The notes under the pieces were generated by a model. The model searched no databases, had not been told where the DNA came from, and worked only from the letters and a program-made list of their open reading frames with translations. A DNA stretch of 64,000 nucleotides from Candidatus Anammoxibacter sp. GTDB lineage: Bacteria; Planctomycetota; Brocadiia; Brocadiales; Anammoxibacteraceae. The stretch covers positions 434,001-498,000 of the forward strand of contig JAIQZO010000024.1 in NCBI GenBank assembly GCA_021777055.1, given 5' to 3'. A program made the position numbers and the translations under genes. Shown here one piece after another: positions 1 through 9,619 of the stretch (the stretch's first letter is position 1; each line of letters begins with the position of its first letter).

Positions 1-363
1 AGATTGATATCGCATCAAGAAGAGGATTATCTGCTAATCGAAACATTTAGGAAGCGTAGAAAACTGGATCACACTTACGAAACTTTTGTATGAGGAAGCC
101 ACAAAGTACGGCTGCAAAAGGATAATTATGGTCATACTAAATTGGAATTCTCATCCAATTTAGCAGATTACTGTGATATGGTAGAATTTTTCGCTAATGG
201 CCTTCCATTTGACATAAGGTCATGGACAATAGCTGTGGTTGTGCATCCGAAACACACAGAGGATACGCATTTCTGGGGAACGTATTGCCAGAACCGAGGG
301 TTCCGCTATAAAGCCTTCACATCCAGAAAGGACGCAGTCATATGGGTCAAATTGCAAGTGTAA
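1..363 (+). pseudogene. Frameshifted STAS/SpoIIAA-like small protein, truncated by window edge
   Basis: The reading frame must be stitched from three pieces: frame 1 up to about base 50 (ending HQEEDYLLIETF), frame 2 from about 50 to 130 (LTKLLYEEATKYGCKRIIMV), then frame 1 again to the stop at 361-363 (DIRSWTIAVVV, QNRGFRYKAFTSRKDAVIWV). Joined, the pieces resemble the small SpoIIAA/STAS-like proteins whose C-terminus reads NRGF...F...AI.WL. Two compensating frameshifts suggest decay or sequence errors. The family call comes from pattern recognition only, and the 5' end lies outside the window. Confidence 0.4.
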
Positions 364-792
364 AAACCACATATAGAAAACGGAGACAGTCAAATTATTA
401 TCAACTCTCTGTTACAGAAGAATAGCGATCAGTCATCGAGAATATCCAAAAACTTTAGAGCAAATTAGGTCCTACCATGATAGCTATAAAAATATAAGGT
501 ACGGGCATCATTGCTATATTTCCACCTTAGGAGGTGTCTAGAAATAGGTTTTCAGCTCAAAATTTAATCTTACCCCCATTAAAATAATGATAGAATAGAA
601 TTGTCTCAAGTGGTATTAAGTAGAACATTGAGCCAATCTGTCATTATTCACCGTTTGACAAGCACCAGCGGTTGTGATATATATTTTGTATTGCCCAAAT
701 AGTATGCACAAAAAAGTATTCAGTAAACTATATTTCAACTTTAAGCTTTCTAATCTTTTTCTGTCAGTTATTCATTAACTGGGAGTAGTTGA
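364..792. other. Intergenic region without a recognised gene
   Basis: About 430 AT-rich bases between the remnant at the left edge and the lipoprotein gene. No open frame of note, tRNA or clear terminator was seen. The sequence GGGAG at 781-785 is the likely ribosome binding site of the next gene. Confidence 0.5.
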
Positions 793-1671
793 ATGTCCAA
801 GTGTATACGTAAGAACATACTTGTTCTACTAGCAGTTTGCATCATTTCTATAGAGACACTAACTGGATGCAGCAGTATACATAAAGTCGATAATGACACC
901 AAGGATCTCACATGCAAATGCAATGCTCTCGAATATATTGAGAAAGCAATAGGTGAATTGAAAAACGCCGTTGATTCACATACAGTTACAATAAGAGAGC
1001 TACGTGAAGCGAACAAGGAATTAAGGAGAAAATACAATAAACTGAAAGAAAGAGATACACCAATAAATGTTTTACCTTACCCTTTTGTCCTGTATAACGA
1101 TAAAAAAACAGAAGCTAAAGCAATCCCATTAAAGATTATCAATATTAAAACGGCAGAACCATTAATTCTTAAGATAGGTGAAGAGAAGGACCTTCTTCTG
1201 GAATCCGATAATCTTGACATTAACGATTTTCAGTCAAAGATTATAAAAATTGATATGGGAGAACAAGGCAAGGAGAAATGCCATCGGAAGGTAACCATTA
1301 CTGGCATTAAACACGGAAAGGAAACACTCACTTTCAGGAATGAACGTGGAGACGAATCCAAGATTACAGTAAAAATAGAAATGCCTTTGACTGTTTTAGA
1401 TGAAAATGAAGAAGAGGTTGACAACTCCAAGCCTTTTACTGTTACTTGTAGAGAAAGGAAGATCTTTGTTAAATCATGCGGTGAGGCACTATACATCTCT
1501 ACAGATCCGCCCATTCAAAAGTATTTATATTATGATAAGGAAGACAAAAAAACAGCCGAGCACCATAACACTTGGCCAGTTTCACTGAAAGCTCAGACAC
1601 CAGGATACCTGAGTATCATATTAAAGAATGATATAGGCGAAAAAGAGACTTTAGCTGTAAAAGTTGAATAA
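793..1671 (+). CDS. Predicted lipoprotein with coiled coil, function unknown
   Basis: The 292-residue product begins with a basic stretch and a hydrophobic segment ending in the lipobox-like LTGC (about residues 23-26), so it is probably lipid-anchored after cleavage at the Cys. Residues about 47-85 (IEKAIGELKNAV..., ELREANKELRRKYNKLKER) look like a coiled coil. The remainder is rich in beta-type alternation and could form Ig-like domains. The start is supported by GGGAG eight bases upstream. The next gene, 51 bases downstream on the same strand, encodes a very large membrane protein, so the two probably form a unit. I do not recognise the family. Confidence 0.75.
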   Translation: MSKCIRKNILVLLAVCIISIETLTGCSSIHKVDNDTKDLTCKCNALEYIEKAIGELKNAVDSHTVTIRELREANKELRRKYNKLKERDTPINVLPYPFVLYNDKKTEAKAIPLKIINIKTAEPLILKIGEEKDLLLESDNLDINDFQSKIIKIDMGEQGKEKCHRKVTITGIKHGKETLTFRNERGDESKITVKIEMPLTVLDENEEEVDNSKPFTVTCRERKIFVKSCGEALYISTDPPIQKYLYYDKEDKKTAEHHNTWPVSLKAQTPGYLSIILKNDIGEKETLAVKVE

Positions 1672-1722
1672 AATTTTAATACTTTAGAAAAAGATAAATA
1701 CTTTTTTATTTAGAGCACAACT

Positions 1723-4700
1723 ATGCCGGATAAAGAAAAAGAGGGGCTGGGATTACCACCAGTAAGTGGAATACTCATTATACTGGTTGCCGTTGGCGCT
1801 ATATGGATTAATAAACCACTAAAAAGTTCACGCCCCATAGGAAATGGCACGTCAGAACACACTGAAAGGATAGAAGATGTTAATGCACGGCTTTGGCAGG
1901 ATCCATTTGATGTGATACATAAACACAACAATTCTGGAATTGATGATCTTCATTCACATCATGTTATTAAGAGAATAATATCCAATGAGAGTAATAAACG
2001 AAATGGTACGTTAAACGGTATTCACATCATGGGAGTCATGATATCAGGAGGGCCTTATGTTGAAAATAGCGAAGAAAGAAGACGACGTAGATACGCTGTA
2101 CTTTCCGCACTGAATGTATCAGGATATAAGCCACGAGACTCTCAACATATTGGCTATTTCTTGCCAGCAGGCCATGAATTCACTAAGAAATATAAAGAGA
2201 AGGGGACAATTAGAGTCTCAGACTTGCCAGGTAAAATCCCATTTGAATTATTTGAATACCAGAATCAAGAGAAAGAGAAAGAAGAAAAACCTCTTATCAT
2301 CTTATTATGGTTGGATGAAGACATTTTTAGTGGCAACCTCATTTCCAAAATACGCATACTGTCAGATGTATTGCATTTACCGGACGACAACCACAATGTG
2401 GAGAAATTTACACTCTTAGGCCCGGCAAGTTCAACTACCTTTCGATCAATGATGAAAGAATTGAGCAAACCAGGGGACCCCATGAAGGATTTAGCGCCAA
2501 TCGAATTTAAAATACTCTCCCCGACGGCGACTGCAGCGGACAGATTTATTTTTAAAGGCATTAATGGGTTTAAAAAAGGAGAAGAAAAGACTCTGACGAA
2601 TTTTATACTTAATAAGGATTTGTCATGGAATATTTTTCGAACTATAAGATCTGACGATGAACTTGCAAAGAGTTTAAAAGAGGAACTCAAGTTAAGAGGT
2701 GTAAAACCTGAGAAAGACAACATCGTCTTAATATCAGAATGGGACACAGATTATGGCAGGTGGTTACCAAAATCTATTGTCAACGCATTCTCACCTGAAG
2801 AGAGTGAAAATATTCAAAGATATAGCTACATGCAAGGTCTGGATGGGCAAACCTTTGACGACGACCACACAACATCAGAAAATAGATCGAATAATGAAAA
2901 TAGCGAAAAAGAACAAACAGAAAACAGATTTTACACAAAACCTGCTATCGGAAAAAGCCAGATCGATTATCTCAGTCGCCTTACAAACAGTATATGGCGA
3001 CAACATAAAAACGACATAAAAGCAATTGGCGTGCTAGGCAGTGATGTTTACGATAAACTTTTAATATTGCAGGCGCTTCGAAAGAAATTCCCTAGTACAA
3101 TTTTCTTTACAACAGACCTGGATGCTAGATACGTCCATCCAGATGAATTCAAATGGGCTCGCAATCTTATTGTTGCGTCAAATTTCGGATTACAATTACA
3201 CCCTAAGCTACAAAGAGACATTCCACCATTTCGTGGCAATTACCAGACAGCTATTTTCTTTAGTACTCTTCTGTCATTAAATAAGCATGTTGATAAAGTA
3301 TTTAACCAAGACCAAATTTATAATCTAATAAAACCCAGAATTTTTGAAATTGGACGGCACAACCCATGTGAACTAACGCAAAACCAAACAAATGAAAATA
3401 AAGATAACCCTATTATTCACATCTTAAATAAAGAATTTCCCGGGCTCATATCTGACAACCATAACAGTATTTATCCAAAATCACGGAATCACTATGAGAA
3501 CGTAAATAATATTTGTTATTCATTTATCATATTAATGATTGGACCATTATTGCTTTTTGTAATAGTCCCAAAGGACTATAAGAAACCTTTAAAGATGGTT
3601 CTAAAGTTTGCATTGCCAGCATTTATATTAATTTTTGGAATATATGGTATCTTTCTTTCTATAATTACAACAATAAAAGAACCTCTCCTATTTTATGAAG
3701 GTATAAGTATATGGCCCGCAGAGGCAATAAGAATAGTTTCATGCATATGTTCTTTAGCATTAATTTATTTTAGCAATAATGCATTGAAAGAAAATTCTAG
3801 AGATTTATGTAAAGATCTCTTTGATGACAAAGAGTACCTAACCAAGGGCAGCAAAACGAATAATACGTTAAAGGAAAAACCTAATAACGATAATACAGAA
3901 CATGACAAAAAGTCTTTCATTCAAACTATTATATACTGGGTACTATACATATTAATTATAACAATCTCCATATACCTCTTCAAAAATTGCACCACTATCG
4001 ATAAAGTCACAGATAAACTAACTACTTTCCCAATTTGGATACTTATTATTATTATCACCTATTTCCTGATAAAAAAAAGATTGGATGCACTTGATATTCT
4101 AAAATTTGGAATGGGTAGGGATTGGAAGGTGCTCAAAGCTGGTAATGCAAATGATGCAAAGAATGAAATCCCTATCAAAGGACCAGAAGAAGACACAGAT
4201 AATGATAACGTAAAAAACATATTAACAGAGTATTATTCATTAAATACATTATCAAAACAATACCCTCGTATAATTACTATAATAATACTATCTTTAGCAT
4301 TCATAGGTCTGCTTATAAGTGTATTTGGAAGGTCAAGGGTGCCATTTCGCGGCAGTTTTAGTCAATGGGCAGACACTATAATAATATCAGTTGCCTCAGT
4401 TGCGTTTCTATTTCTACTTTTTGATGTTGTTATTAAGATAAGGATTTGCCTCAGTTTTGTTCACCGAATAATGAAAGAAGAGTATAATTGGTCACAAAAA
4501 ATAATAAGTAAATATAATAGTTTAGATAATAAAGCGATATCTTATTGGTTAAAGATTATTTTAATAGCAGAGAATACAAAGGCCGTAAACAAATTAATTA
4601 TTTACCCTATATGGTCTATCCTGATAATATTAATTTCATACAGCTCCTATTTCGATAATTGGACCAGTAGCCGATCCCTCTACATCATCTTTGGTGTGGG

Positions 4701-5034
4701 TCTTTCTATACCAATAATATACGCATACCAATTACGTAACGCGGCAAATAACGCCAAAGAAAAGACATTATCAACCTTAAAAGACACTCTTATAAAAGTA
4801 ACAGGAGAAATCCCCCAAGATCGAAAAAGAATTGCCAATCAATTACAGTTTGACCGATTAAAAGCTAACAAACAAACAGAAATCGATCAAATAGAATTAA
4901 TTATCAGTGAAGTTAAAGGTATTCGGGATGGTGCGTTTGTCCCATTTCTTCAGCAGCCATTTGTACAAGCAATTATATATCTTATTGGTTTAATCGGTGT
5001 TGTACTTAGCCAGTATTCAGCAAAAATATTTTAA
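1723..5034 (+). CDS. Large uncharacterised membrane protein with N-terminal receptor-like region
   Basis: The 1103-residue product has one hydrophobic segment near residues 12-31, a long soluble region to about residue 595, then about ten predicted membrane spans (roughly 597-617, 624-650, 668-690, 735-757, 769-785, 849-870, 885-905, 958-975, 986-1006, 1083-1100). The soluble part contains blocks that look strongly conserved: ARLWQDPF, AVLSALNVSGY, LISEWDTDYGR, IGVLGSDVYDKLLILQALR, FFTTDLDAR. The alternation of hydrophobic strands with such turns suggests a periplasmic-binding-protein-like fold, which is inference. No catalytic motif was identified. It follows a lipoprotein gene by 51 bases. 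The ribosome binding site is weak. Confidence 0.75.
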   Translation: MPDKEKEGLGLPPVSGILIILVAVGAIWINKPLKSSRPIGNGTSEHTERIEDVNARLWQDPFDVIHKHNNSGIDDLHSHHVIKRIISNESNKRNGTLNGIHIMGVMISGGPYVENSEERRRRRYAVLSALNVSGYKPRDSQHIGYFLPAGHEFTKKYKEKGTIRVSDLPGKIPFELFEYQNQEKEKEEKPLIILLWLDEDIFSGNLISKIRILSDVLHLPDDNHNVEKFTLLGPASSTTFRSMMKELSKPGDPMKDLAPIEFKILSPTATAADRFIFKGINGFKKGEEKTLTNFILNKDLSWNIFRTIRSDDELAKSLKEELKLRGVKPEKDNIVLISEWDTDYGRWLPKSIVNAFSPEESENIQRYSYMQGLDGQTFDDDHTTSENRSNNENSEKEQTENRFYTKPAIGKSQIDYLSRLTNSIWRQHKNDIKAIGVLGSDVYDKLLILQALRKKFPSTIFFTTDLDARYVHPDEFKWARNLIVASNFGLQLHPKLQRDIPPFRGNYQTAIFFSTLLSLNKHVDKVFNQDQIYNLIKPRIFEIGRHNPCELTQNQTNENKDNPIIHILNKEFPGLISDNHNSIYPKSRNHYENVNNICYSFIILMIGPLLLFVIVPKDYKKPLKMVLKFALPAFILIFGIYGIFLSIITTIKEPLLFYEGISIWPAEAIRIVSCICSLALIYFSNNALKENSRDLCKDLFDDKEYLTKGSKTNNTLKEKPNNDNTEHDKKSFIQTIIYWVLYILIITISIYLFKNCTTIDKVTDKLTTFPIWILIIIITYFLIKKRLDALDILKFGMGRDWKVLKAGNANDAKNEIPIKGPEEDTDNDNVKNILTEYYSLNTLSKQYPRIITIIILSLAFIGLLISVFGRSRVPFRGSFSQWADTIIISVASVAFLFLLFDVVIKIRICLSFVHRIMKEEYNWSQKIISKYNSLDNKAISYWLKIILIAENTKAVNKLIIYPIWSILIILISYSSYFDNWTSSRSLYIIFGVGLSIPIIYAYQLRNAANNAKEKTLSTLKDTLIKVTGEIPQDRKRIANQLQFDRLKANKQTEIDQIELIISEVKGIRDGAFVPFLQQPFVQAIIYLIGLIGVVLSQYSAKIF

Positions 5035-5324
5035 TGAAGATGGCTAAGTTACTGCCATTTTACTAAAATAATTGTGAAATCAGCATATGCATTCAAACAT
5101 CTGTTGTCGTTTATTCTCTCTTATTATCTGGTGCAGGTGCGGCCTCTTTGTAGAAGACTTATAAATCATATGGAATTGTATAAGAAGTAAGTGCTACCTT
5201 CCCAGTTGGGTTTAATAACATTTACGATGAAATGAATATGTGATTGACAAATATTTTTCAAAATGTTATTTTTGGACTAATAGAATTTGTTAATTTCTGT
5301 ACCAATAATCTTATTTATTGTTCA

Positions 5325-5720
5325 ATGGCTAGAAAAGTAGATATTAAAAAGTATACACTTTTATTAATACTGTCCGTCTTTTGTTTCTCTAGCGGTACAC
5401 TAGGTGGCTTTTTATTATATGAACAAGAAGTCCATTTTGATCACAATAATGCGCATACTCATCACCACAACGAAGATCATGATTTAGGTGAAACAGATCA
5501 TGAAGACGCAGATACTATACTGTTTCTTGATTATTGGGTTAGCAACTCTTCCAGTCTTAATAAAACACATTTTACCATTAATACATTTTCACATTTCACC
5601 CTTTCCTCCGAATATTTCCACAAATTCTTTAACTTTTCTTTAAAAACCATACAGTGTTCAAACATCAGCAAACTTCTTCCTGCTGACTTATATCAACTCC
5701 ATTCGTCTTATCTGATTTAA
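5325..5720 (+). CDS. Small exported histidine-rich protein, putative metal binder
   Basis: From the ATG at 5325 this is a 131-residue protein with a signal or anchor segment (residues about 9-31, YTLLLILSVFCFSSGTLGG) followed by a His/Asp/Glu-rich stretch (HFDHNNAHTHHHNEDHD, then ETDHEDAD) typical of Zn, Ni, Co or Cu binding. The open frame extends 27 codons further upstream to a TTG at 5244. I prefer the ATG because it places the hydrophobic segment at the N-terminus, although neither start has a good ribosome binding site. It heads the first RND metal-efflux operon, 310 bases before the channel gene, the same position as the Cys-rich proteins of the other two operons. Confidence 0.65.
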   Translation: MARKVDIKKYTLLLILSVFCFSSGTLGGFLLYEQEVHFDHNNAHTHHHNEDHDLGETDHEDADTILFLDYWVSNSSSLNKTHFTINTFSHFTLSSEYFHKFFNFSLKTIQCSNISKLLPADLYQLHSSYLI

Positions 5721-6030
5721 TCCAATCTCGTAGTAACCTCTATTTTCCAGGCTTTATATTTTTTTTTGAAGGTACCGTTCCTGTCTGCGCTTATCCTATT
5801 TACAGACTACCGTTAAAGGAATAAACTTTTCTGGAAAATAAACGGTGCCTATAGTTTTTTCCATTTTTTAGCTTGTACTCCACCAGTCTGTTTACACAGC
5901 CACAACTCTTTCTAGTGGGAATTACAGTGCATACATTTTAAAACTTAGAGTTTTAAAAGAAGCTAATTTAGGCGCGCGTTACGTAATCTCATTTTAAGGA
6001 ATCATCAATGTTATTAACAGGAGTTGTCAA
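5721..6030 (+). promoter_or_regulatory. Leader between His-rich gene and czcC-like gene, with inverted repeats
   Basis: The 310-base gap contains a perfect 10-bp inverted repeat (TATTTTCCAG at 5741-5750 with CTGGAAAATA at 5831-5840), a second near-perfect pair (GGTACCGTT at 5771-5779 with AACGGTGCC at 5841-5849) and a small GTCTG/CAGAC pair between. The first two pairings cross, so they are either alternative structures or a pseudoknot. No gene is visible. A regulatory function is inference from the structure and from similar-length leaders in the two other efflux gene sets. Confidence 0.35.
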
Positions 6031-7323
6031 ATGTATATACGTAAATCCCTAGAGATTCCAATATATATAGCGTTTGTTATCAGTTTTGTAATATTTCCAG
6101 ATAACGATTTATTACCTGCTTATGCCCAGGAAATAAGCTCCAAAGATAAATATTTATCAATAGAAGACGCCGTAAATATTGCTATCCAGAATAACCCTTT
6201 AATACAGGCAAAAAAGCATAAAGTGGGAGCAGCCAAAGGAAAGATTAAACAGGCAACATTGATCCCAAATCCAGTTGTTAATTTAGTTGCCGAAGAGATG
6301 CCGACCCATGAGATAGGACTTAACGAAAGCCAAAACATGGTTTCGTTATCACAGAAGCTAGAGCTAGGTGGAAAACGAAGGCTAAGGACAGATGTGGCAA
6401 AGAAACAGAAAAACATATTAGACTTAGACACGCAAACTACCATCTGGAATATTAGAGCAATGACAAAAAAGGCATTCTTTGATCTTCTTACCGCTCAGGA
6501 CGAATTAAACCTTGCAAAGAAAAATTTTGAAATAGCAATGAGCTTGAAAAACCTTTCAAACAAAAGGTTTGAAGCCGGTGATACATCAAAATTAACAGTT
6601 CTTAAGGCGAAAGTTGAATTATCCAACGCAAAAACAAATGTAGTTGAGGCTCAAAGGAAAATGTTTAATGCAACGAAAAGATTACAAACTACTATGGGTA
6701 CAGTTGGAACGCCGTTACAAAAACTTGTTCCTATTCCTGTTACCGATGTGCAGCTCATTGAACTGAAAAAATTAGAAGAGTTATTATTAAAAAATTACCC
6801 TGCTTTACAAGCACAAAAAAGCATTGTCAATCTTTCCTTATTAAGAATTAAAGAAGCAAAACGAAAAAGGATCCCGGATATTAATTTTTCTGTAGGATAT
6901 AAACGGCTTTCCGCAACGGACGATGATACAATCCAGGCAGGAATAAGCCTTCCTTTACCATTTTTTAATAGAAACCAGGGCAATATTATTGAAGCTAAAG
7001 AGTTATCATACAAAGCAAAAGACGATGAAACAACGGTAAGAAATGAACTGTTACTTCAGCTAGGCAACGCTTTTTCCATGTACACTTCAACTCGTGAACT
7101 AGTGCGGTCTTTTCTTGATACTATAGTCCCAATGGCGGAGGAGTCTTTGGAAATTGCAAGAAATGGATATAAACATGGTGAGTTTGATTTCATTGAAGTA
7201 CTAGATGCTCAACGAACATTGGTAATCACAAATGTCTCATATTTAAAAACTTTAAACGGTCTTTTTACATCAATGACAGAAATAGAAAGGCTTGTTGGAA
7301 TTAATATTTCTGATATTAAATAA
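6031..7323 (+). CDS. czcC: TolC-family outer membrane channel of metal-efflux RND system 1
   Basis: The 430-residue protein has a signal sequence ending near AYAQE (residues about 29-33), then two TolC/OEP repeats with long amphipathic helices (SIEDAVNIAIQNNPLIQAKK near residue 45 and YPALQAQKSIVNLSLLRIKE in the second half). The family forms a trimeric outer membrane channel docking to an adaptor and an inner membrane RND pump. The segments ISLPLPFFNRNQGNI and FDFIEVLDAQRTL are typical of CzcC/CusC proteins. It is followed by an adaptor and, after an inserted element, by an RND pump. The metal cannot be read from this protein. Confidence 0.9.
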   Translation: MYIRKSLEIPIYIAFVISFVIFPDNDLLPAYAQEISSKDKYLSIEDAVNIAIQNNPLIQAKKHKVGAAKGKIKQATLIPNPVVNLVAEEMPTHEIGLNESQNMVSLSQKLELGGKRRLRTDVAKKQKNILDLDTQTTIWNIRAMTKKAFFDLLTAQDELNLAKKNFEIAMSLKNLSNKRFEAGDTSKLTVLKAKVELSNAKTNVVEAQRKMFNATKRLQTTMGTVGTPLQKLVPIPVTDVQLIELKKLEELLLKNYPALQAQKSIVNLSLLRIKEAKRKRIPDINFSVGYKRLSATDDDTIQAGISLPLPFFNRNQGNIIEAKELSYKAKDDETTVRNELLLQLGNAFSMYTSTRELVRSFLDTIVPMAEESLEIARNGYKHGEFDFIEVLDAQRTLVITNVSYLKTLNGLFTSMTEIERLVGINISDIK

Positions 7324-7386
7324 TCGTAAATTTACCACTCAGAATCTGAGAAAAATTAAGAAGCTTTTTTACATGAGGATACGTAC

Positions 7387-9006
7387 ATGATAAGAACATC
7401 GATTTTTTATCAGCTTTGTCTGGTTAGATATTTGCCTGGCAACACGCAAATGGCGGGTAATTTAAAACCTTTCTTTATGAATAAACTAATTATTTCATTC
7501 GTCATCTTTGTTGGTCTATTAGCCGGCTGTAAAGATGACAATAATAAACACGCTGATACAGAACACGGACATATGCATGGCGATGAAGAGCATGCAGAAG
7601 AGCCTGAACCGCTGACTTACACTCTTTACACAGATAATTTGGAACTATTTGTAGAGTTTAACCCTTTGATCGTTGGTAAAACCTCAAGGTTTGCCGCTCA
7701 CGTTACTAGATTAGAGAAGAGTTTCAAGGCTGTTACAGAAGGTTTTATAATAGTTAAACTGATAGGAAACAGGCAACAATTAATAGATACAAATGGAAAG
7801 CCGTCATCTCCTGGTATATTTCCATTGGATTTGACCCCGAAGAATTCAGGAACATATCAGTTAATTTTTGTCATTCAGACAAATGAATCTCTTGACAAGA
7901 TAAAGATACCAAACATCACTGTTTATCCTGACACAAAAACGGCTCTGGAGAATCAACAAGAGCAAACAATCGGTGAAGAAATTGTTTATCTAAAAGAACA
8001 GGCATGGAAGGTAGGTTTTGCCAATATGGAAGTGATGAAAAAGCCATTTACTGAAATAATCAAGACCACAGGGCAAATCTTACCTGCGCATGGAGATGTG
8101 GCAACGATAACAGCAAAAAGCCACGGTATCATTGCATTCGGAAACAAAAATAAACTGATTGGTTCTGCTATAAATAGAGGTGAAACTCTATTTATAATCT
8201 CAGGAGCCGGTTTAACAGAAGATAATTTAGACACGAAATATAAAGAAGCAAAAAATAACTATGAAAAAAGCAGAATAGATTTTGAAAGAGCCAAAGAATT
8301 AGTGAAGGACAATGTTGTTTCACAAAAATATTTTCAGGAAACACAACTCCGATATAAAAATGCTCTATCATCTTTAAATACCATTGAAAAAGACTATACA
8401 GTCAGAGGGCACAAAATCACAGCACCAATACAAGGTTATATAAAGAATCTGATGGTAAGCGAAGGGACGCATGTGGAAACCGGACAACCACTCGCTATTG
8501 TTTCCCAAAACCGTAAGCTCATTTTAACCGCAGAAGTCTCACAAAAACATTTCGCTAAACTCGACAGCATTTCTTCCGCAAACTTTATAACAGCTTATAA
8601 CAGTAAAATATACAGTACTGACAGCTTAAATGGCAAACTCATTTCTTACGGAAGAAACACCAATGACAATGCTTTCTACATCCCTGTAAACTTTGCGATT
8701 GATAATAACGGAGAAATCATTCCCGGTTCATTCGTAGATGTATTTCTAAAAACCCATGTGATTAAAGATGCTTTAGTAATTCCTTATTCCGCGCTCATTG
8801 AAGAACAGGGAAATTATTTTGCTTATGTGCAAACATCTGGAGAAGGATTCCAGAAACGCAAATTAAAAACCGGAGCCAATGATGGCATGAATATACAAGT
8901 ATTAGCCGGTATAGAGGAAGGTGAAAGAGTTGTTATAAAAGGAGGCTTCCAAATAAAATTAGCAACAATGTCCGGTAAAATGCCAGTACATGGGCATGAA
9001 CACTGA
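7387..9006 (+). CDS. czcB: RND efflux periplasmic adaptor (CzcB/CusB-like), His-rich N-terminus
   Basis: The product is a membrane-fusion adaptor linking the channel to the pump. A lipoprotein signal (FVGLLAGC) precedes a His-rich stretch (HADTEHGHMHGDEEHAEE). The C-terminal half carries the biotinyl/lipoyl-like and coiled-coil hairpin region (NYEKSRIDFERAKELVKDN) and the HlyD-type barrel. Two starts are possible. The ATG at 7387 has GAGGA seven bases upstream but gives 30 extra residues before the signal. The ATG at 7477 starts directly at the signal peptide but lacks a clear ribosome binding site. It is co-directional with the channel gene, 63 bases downstream. Confidence 0.88.
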   Translation: MIRTSIFYQLCLVRYLPGNTQMAGNLKPFFMNKLIISFVIFVGLLAGCKDDNNKHADTEHGHMHGDEEHAEEPEPLTYTLYTDNLELFVEFNPLIVGKTSRFAAHVTRLEKSFKAVTEGFIIVKLIGNRQQLIDTNGKPSSPGIFPLDLTPKNSGTYQLIFVIQTNESLDKIKIPNITVYPDTKTALENQQEQTIGEEIVYLKEQAWKVGFANMEVMKKPFTEIIKTTGQILPAHGDVATITAKSHGIIAFGNKNKLIGSAINRGETLFIISGAGLTEDNLDTKYKEAKNNYEKSRIDFERAKELVKDNVVSQKYFQETQLRYKNALSSLNTIEKDYTVRGHKITAPIQGYIKNLMVSEGTHVETGQPLAIVSQNRKLILTAEVSQKHFAKLDSISSANFITAYNSKIYSTDSLNGKLISYGRNTNDNAFYIPVNFAIDNNGEIIPGSFVDVFLKTHVIKDALVIPYSALIEEQGNYFAYVQTSGEGFQKRKLKTGANDGMNIQVLAGIEEGERVVIKGGFQIKLATMSGKMPVHGHEH

Positions 9007-9008
9007 TG

Positions 9009-9603
9009 AAATTTTGAATTTTAGATTTTGGATTCTAAATTAAAAACAATGAAAAAAGACAATATTATACTTGAAAAAACCTTTGATTTTGCTTTAAGCA
9101 TTATCGAACTATATAAAAAAATGACAGAGCAGAAGGAGTATATTCTATCAAAACAAATTCTCCGAAGTGGGACAAGTATTGGTGCAAACGTAGAAGAAGC
9201 TATTGCCGCACATTCAAGAAAAGATTTTGCAGCTAAAATGATAATAGCGTCCAAGGAAGCAAGAGAAACTCGTTACTGGCTAAGGTTATTACAAAAGAGC
9301 CAATTGGTCAAATTAGAATTTACGACTCAATTAAATGATATTGAAACTATAATCAACATTATTACCTCTATTGTGAAAACGACTCAAAAGGGATTTTGAA
9401 TTATAAATGTTAAATTTAAAATCTGCAACATAGAACTGGTTGAAACACTTTGCTTTGGGATTTAGAACGGACACTCCACATCCCTTTCTTGTATAGTGCG
9501 ATCATTTAATTTATTTACCACACTGTATCAAGGATGGCATTGCAACGGAAAAAGTTGAAACAAGCTGTTTAATTCAAAATATAAAATTTATAATTTAAAA
9601 TTT
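9009..9603 (+). mobile_element. Inverted-repeat element carrying an S23 four-helix-bundle gene
   Basis: An imperfect inverted repeat of 33 bases (26 matches by eye) brackets this 595-bp segment: the left end begins AAATTTTGAATTTTAGATTT at 9009 and the right end is at 9571-9603. Inside is one S23/four-helix-bundle gene. The element starts three bases after the adaptor stop codon and ends 16 bases before the pump start, splitting an otherwise contiguous operon. S23 genes are known from intervening sequences in 23S rRNA. Here the element is intergenic. Mobility is inferred from boundaries and position. Confidence 0.5.
9049..9399 (+). CDS. Four-helix-bundle protein, S23 ribosomal/IVS family
   Basis: The ATG at 9049 gives about 116 residues. 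The core matches the S23/IVS family: LEKTFDFALSIIELYK, ILSKQILRSGTSIGANVEEA, ASKEARETRYWLRLLQKS. Members were named after ORFs in 23S rRNA intervening sequences, form helical bundles, and have no established enzymatic activity. A TTG start at 9028 would add seven residues that fall inside the terminal inverted repeat, so the ATG is preferred. The gene interrupts the metal-efflux operon between adaptor and pump. A second, only distantly similar S23 gene lies at 59586-59942. Confidence 0.88.
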   Translation: MKKDNIILEKTFDFALSIIELYKKMTEQKEYILSKQILRSGTSIGANVEEAIAAHSRKDFAAKMIIASKEARETRYWLRLLQKSQLVKLEFTTQLNDIETIINIITSIVKTTQKGF

Positions 9604-9619
9604 CTTACAAATCTCTATC

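Noticed and set aside
9049-9399. S23 gene as part of a 23S rRNA intervening sequence
   Set aside because: No rRNA sequence flanks it; it lies between two efflux genes.
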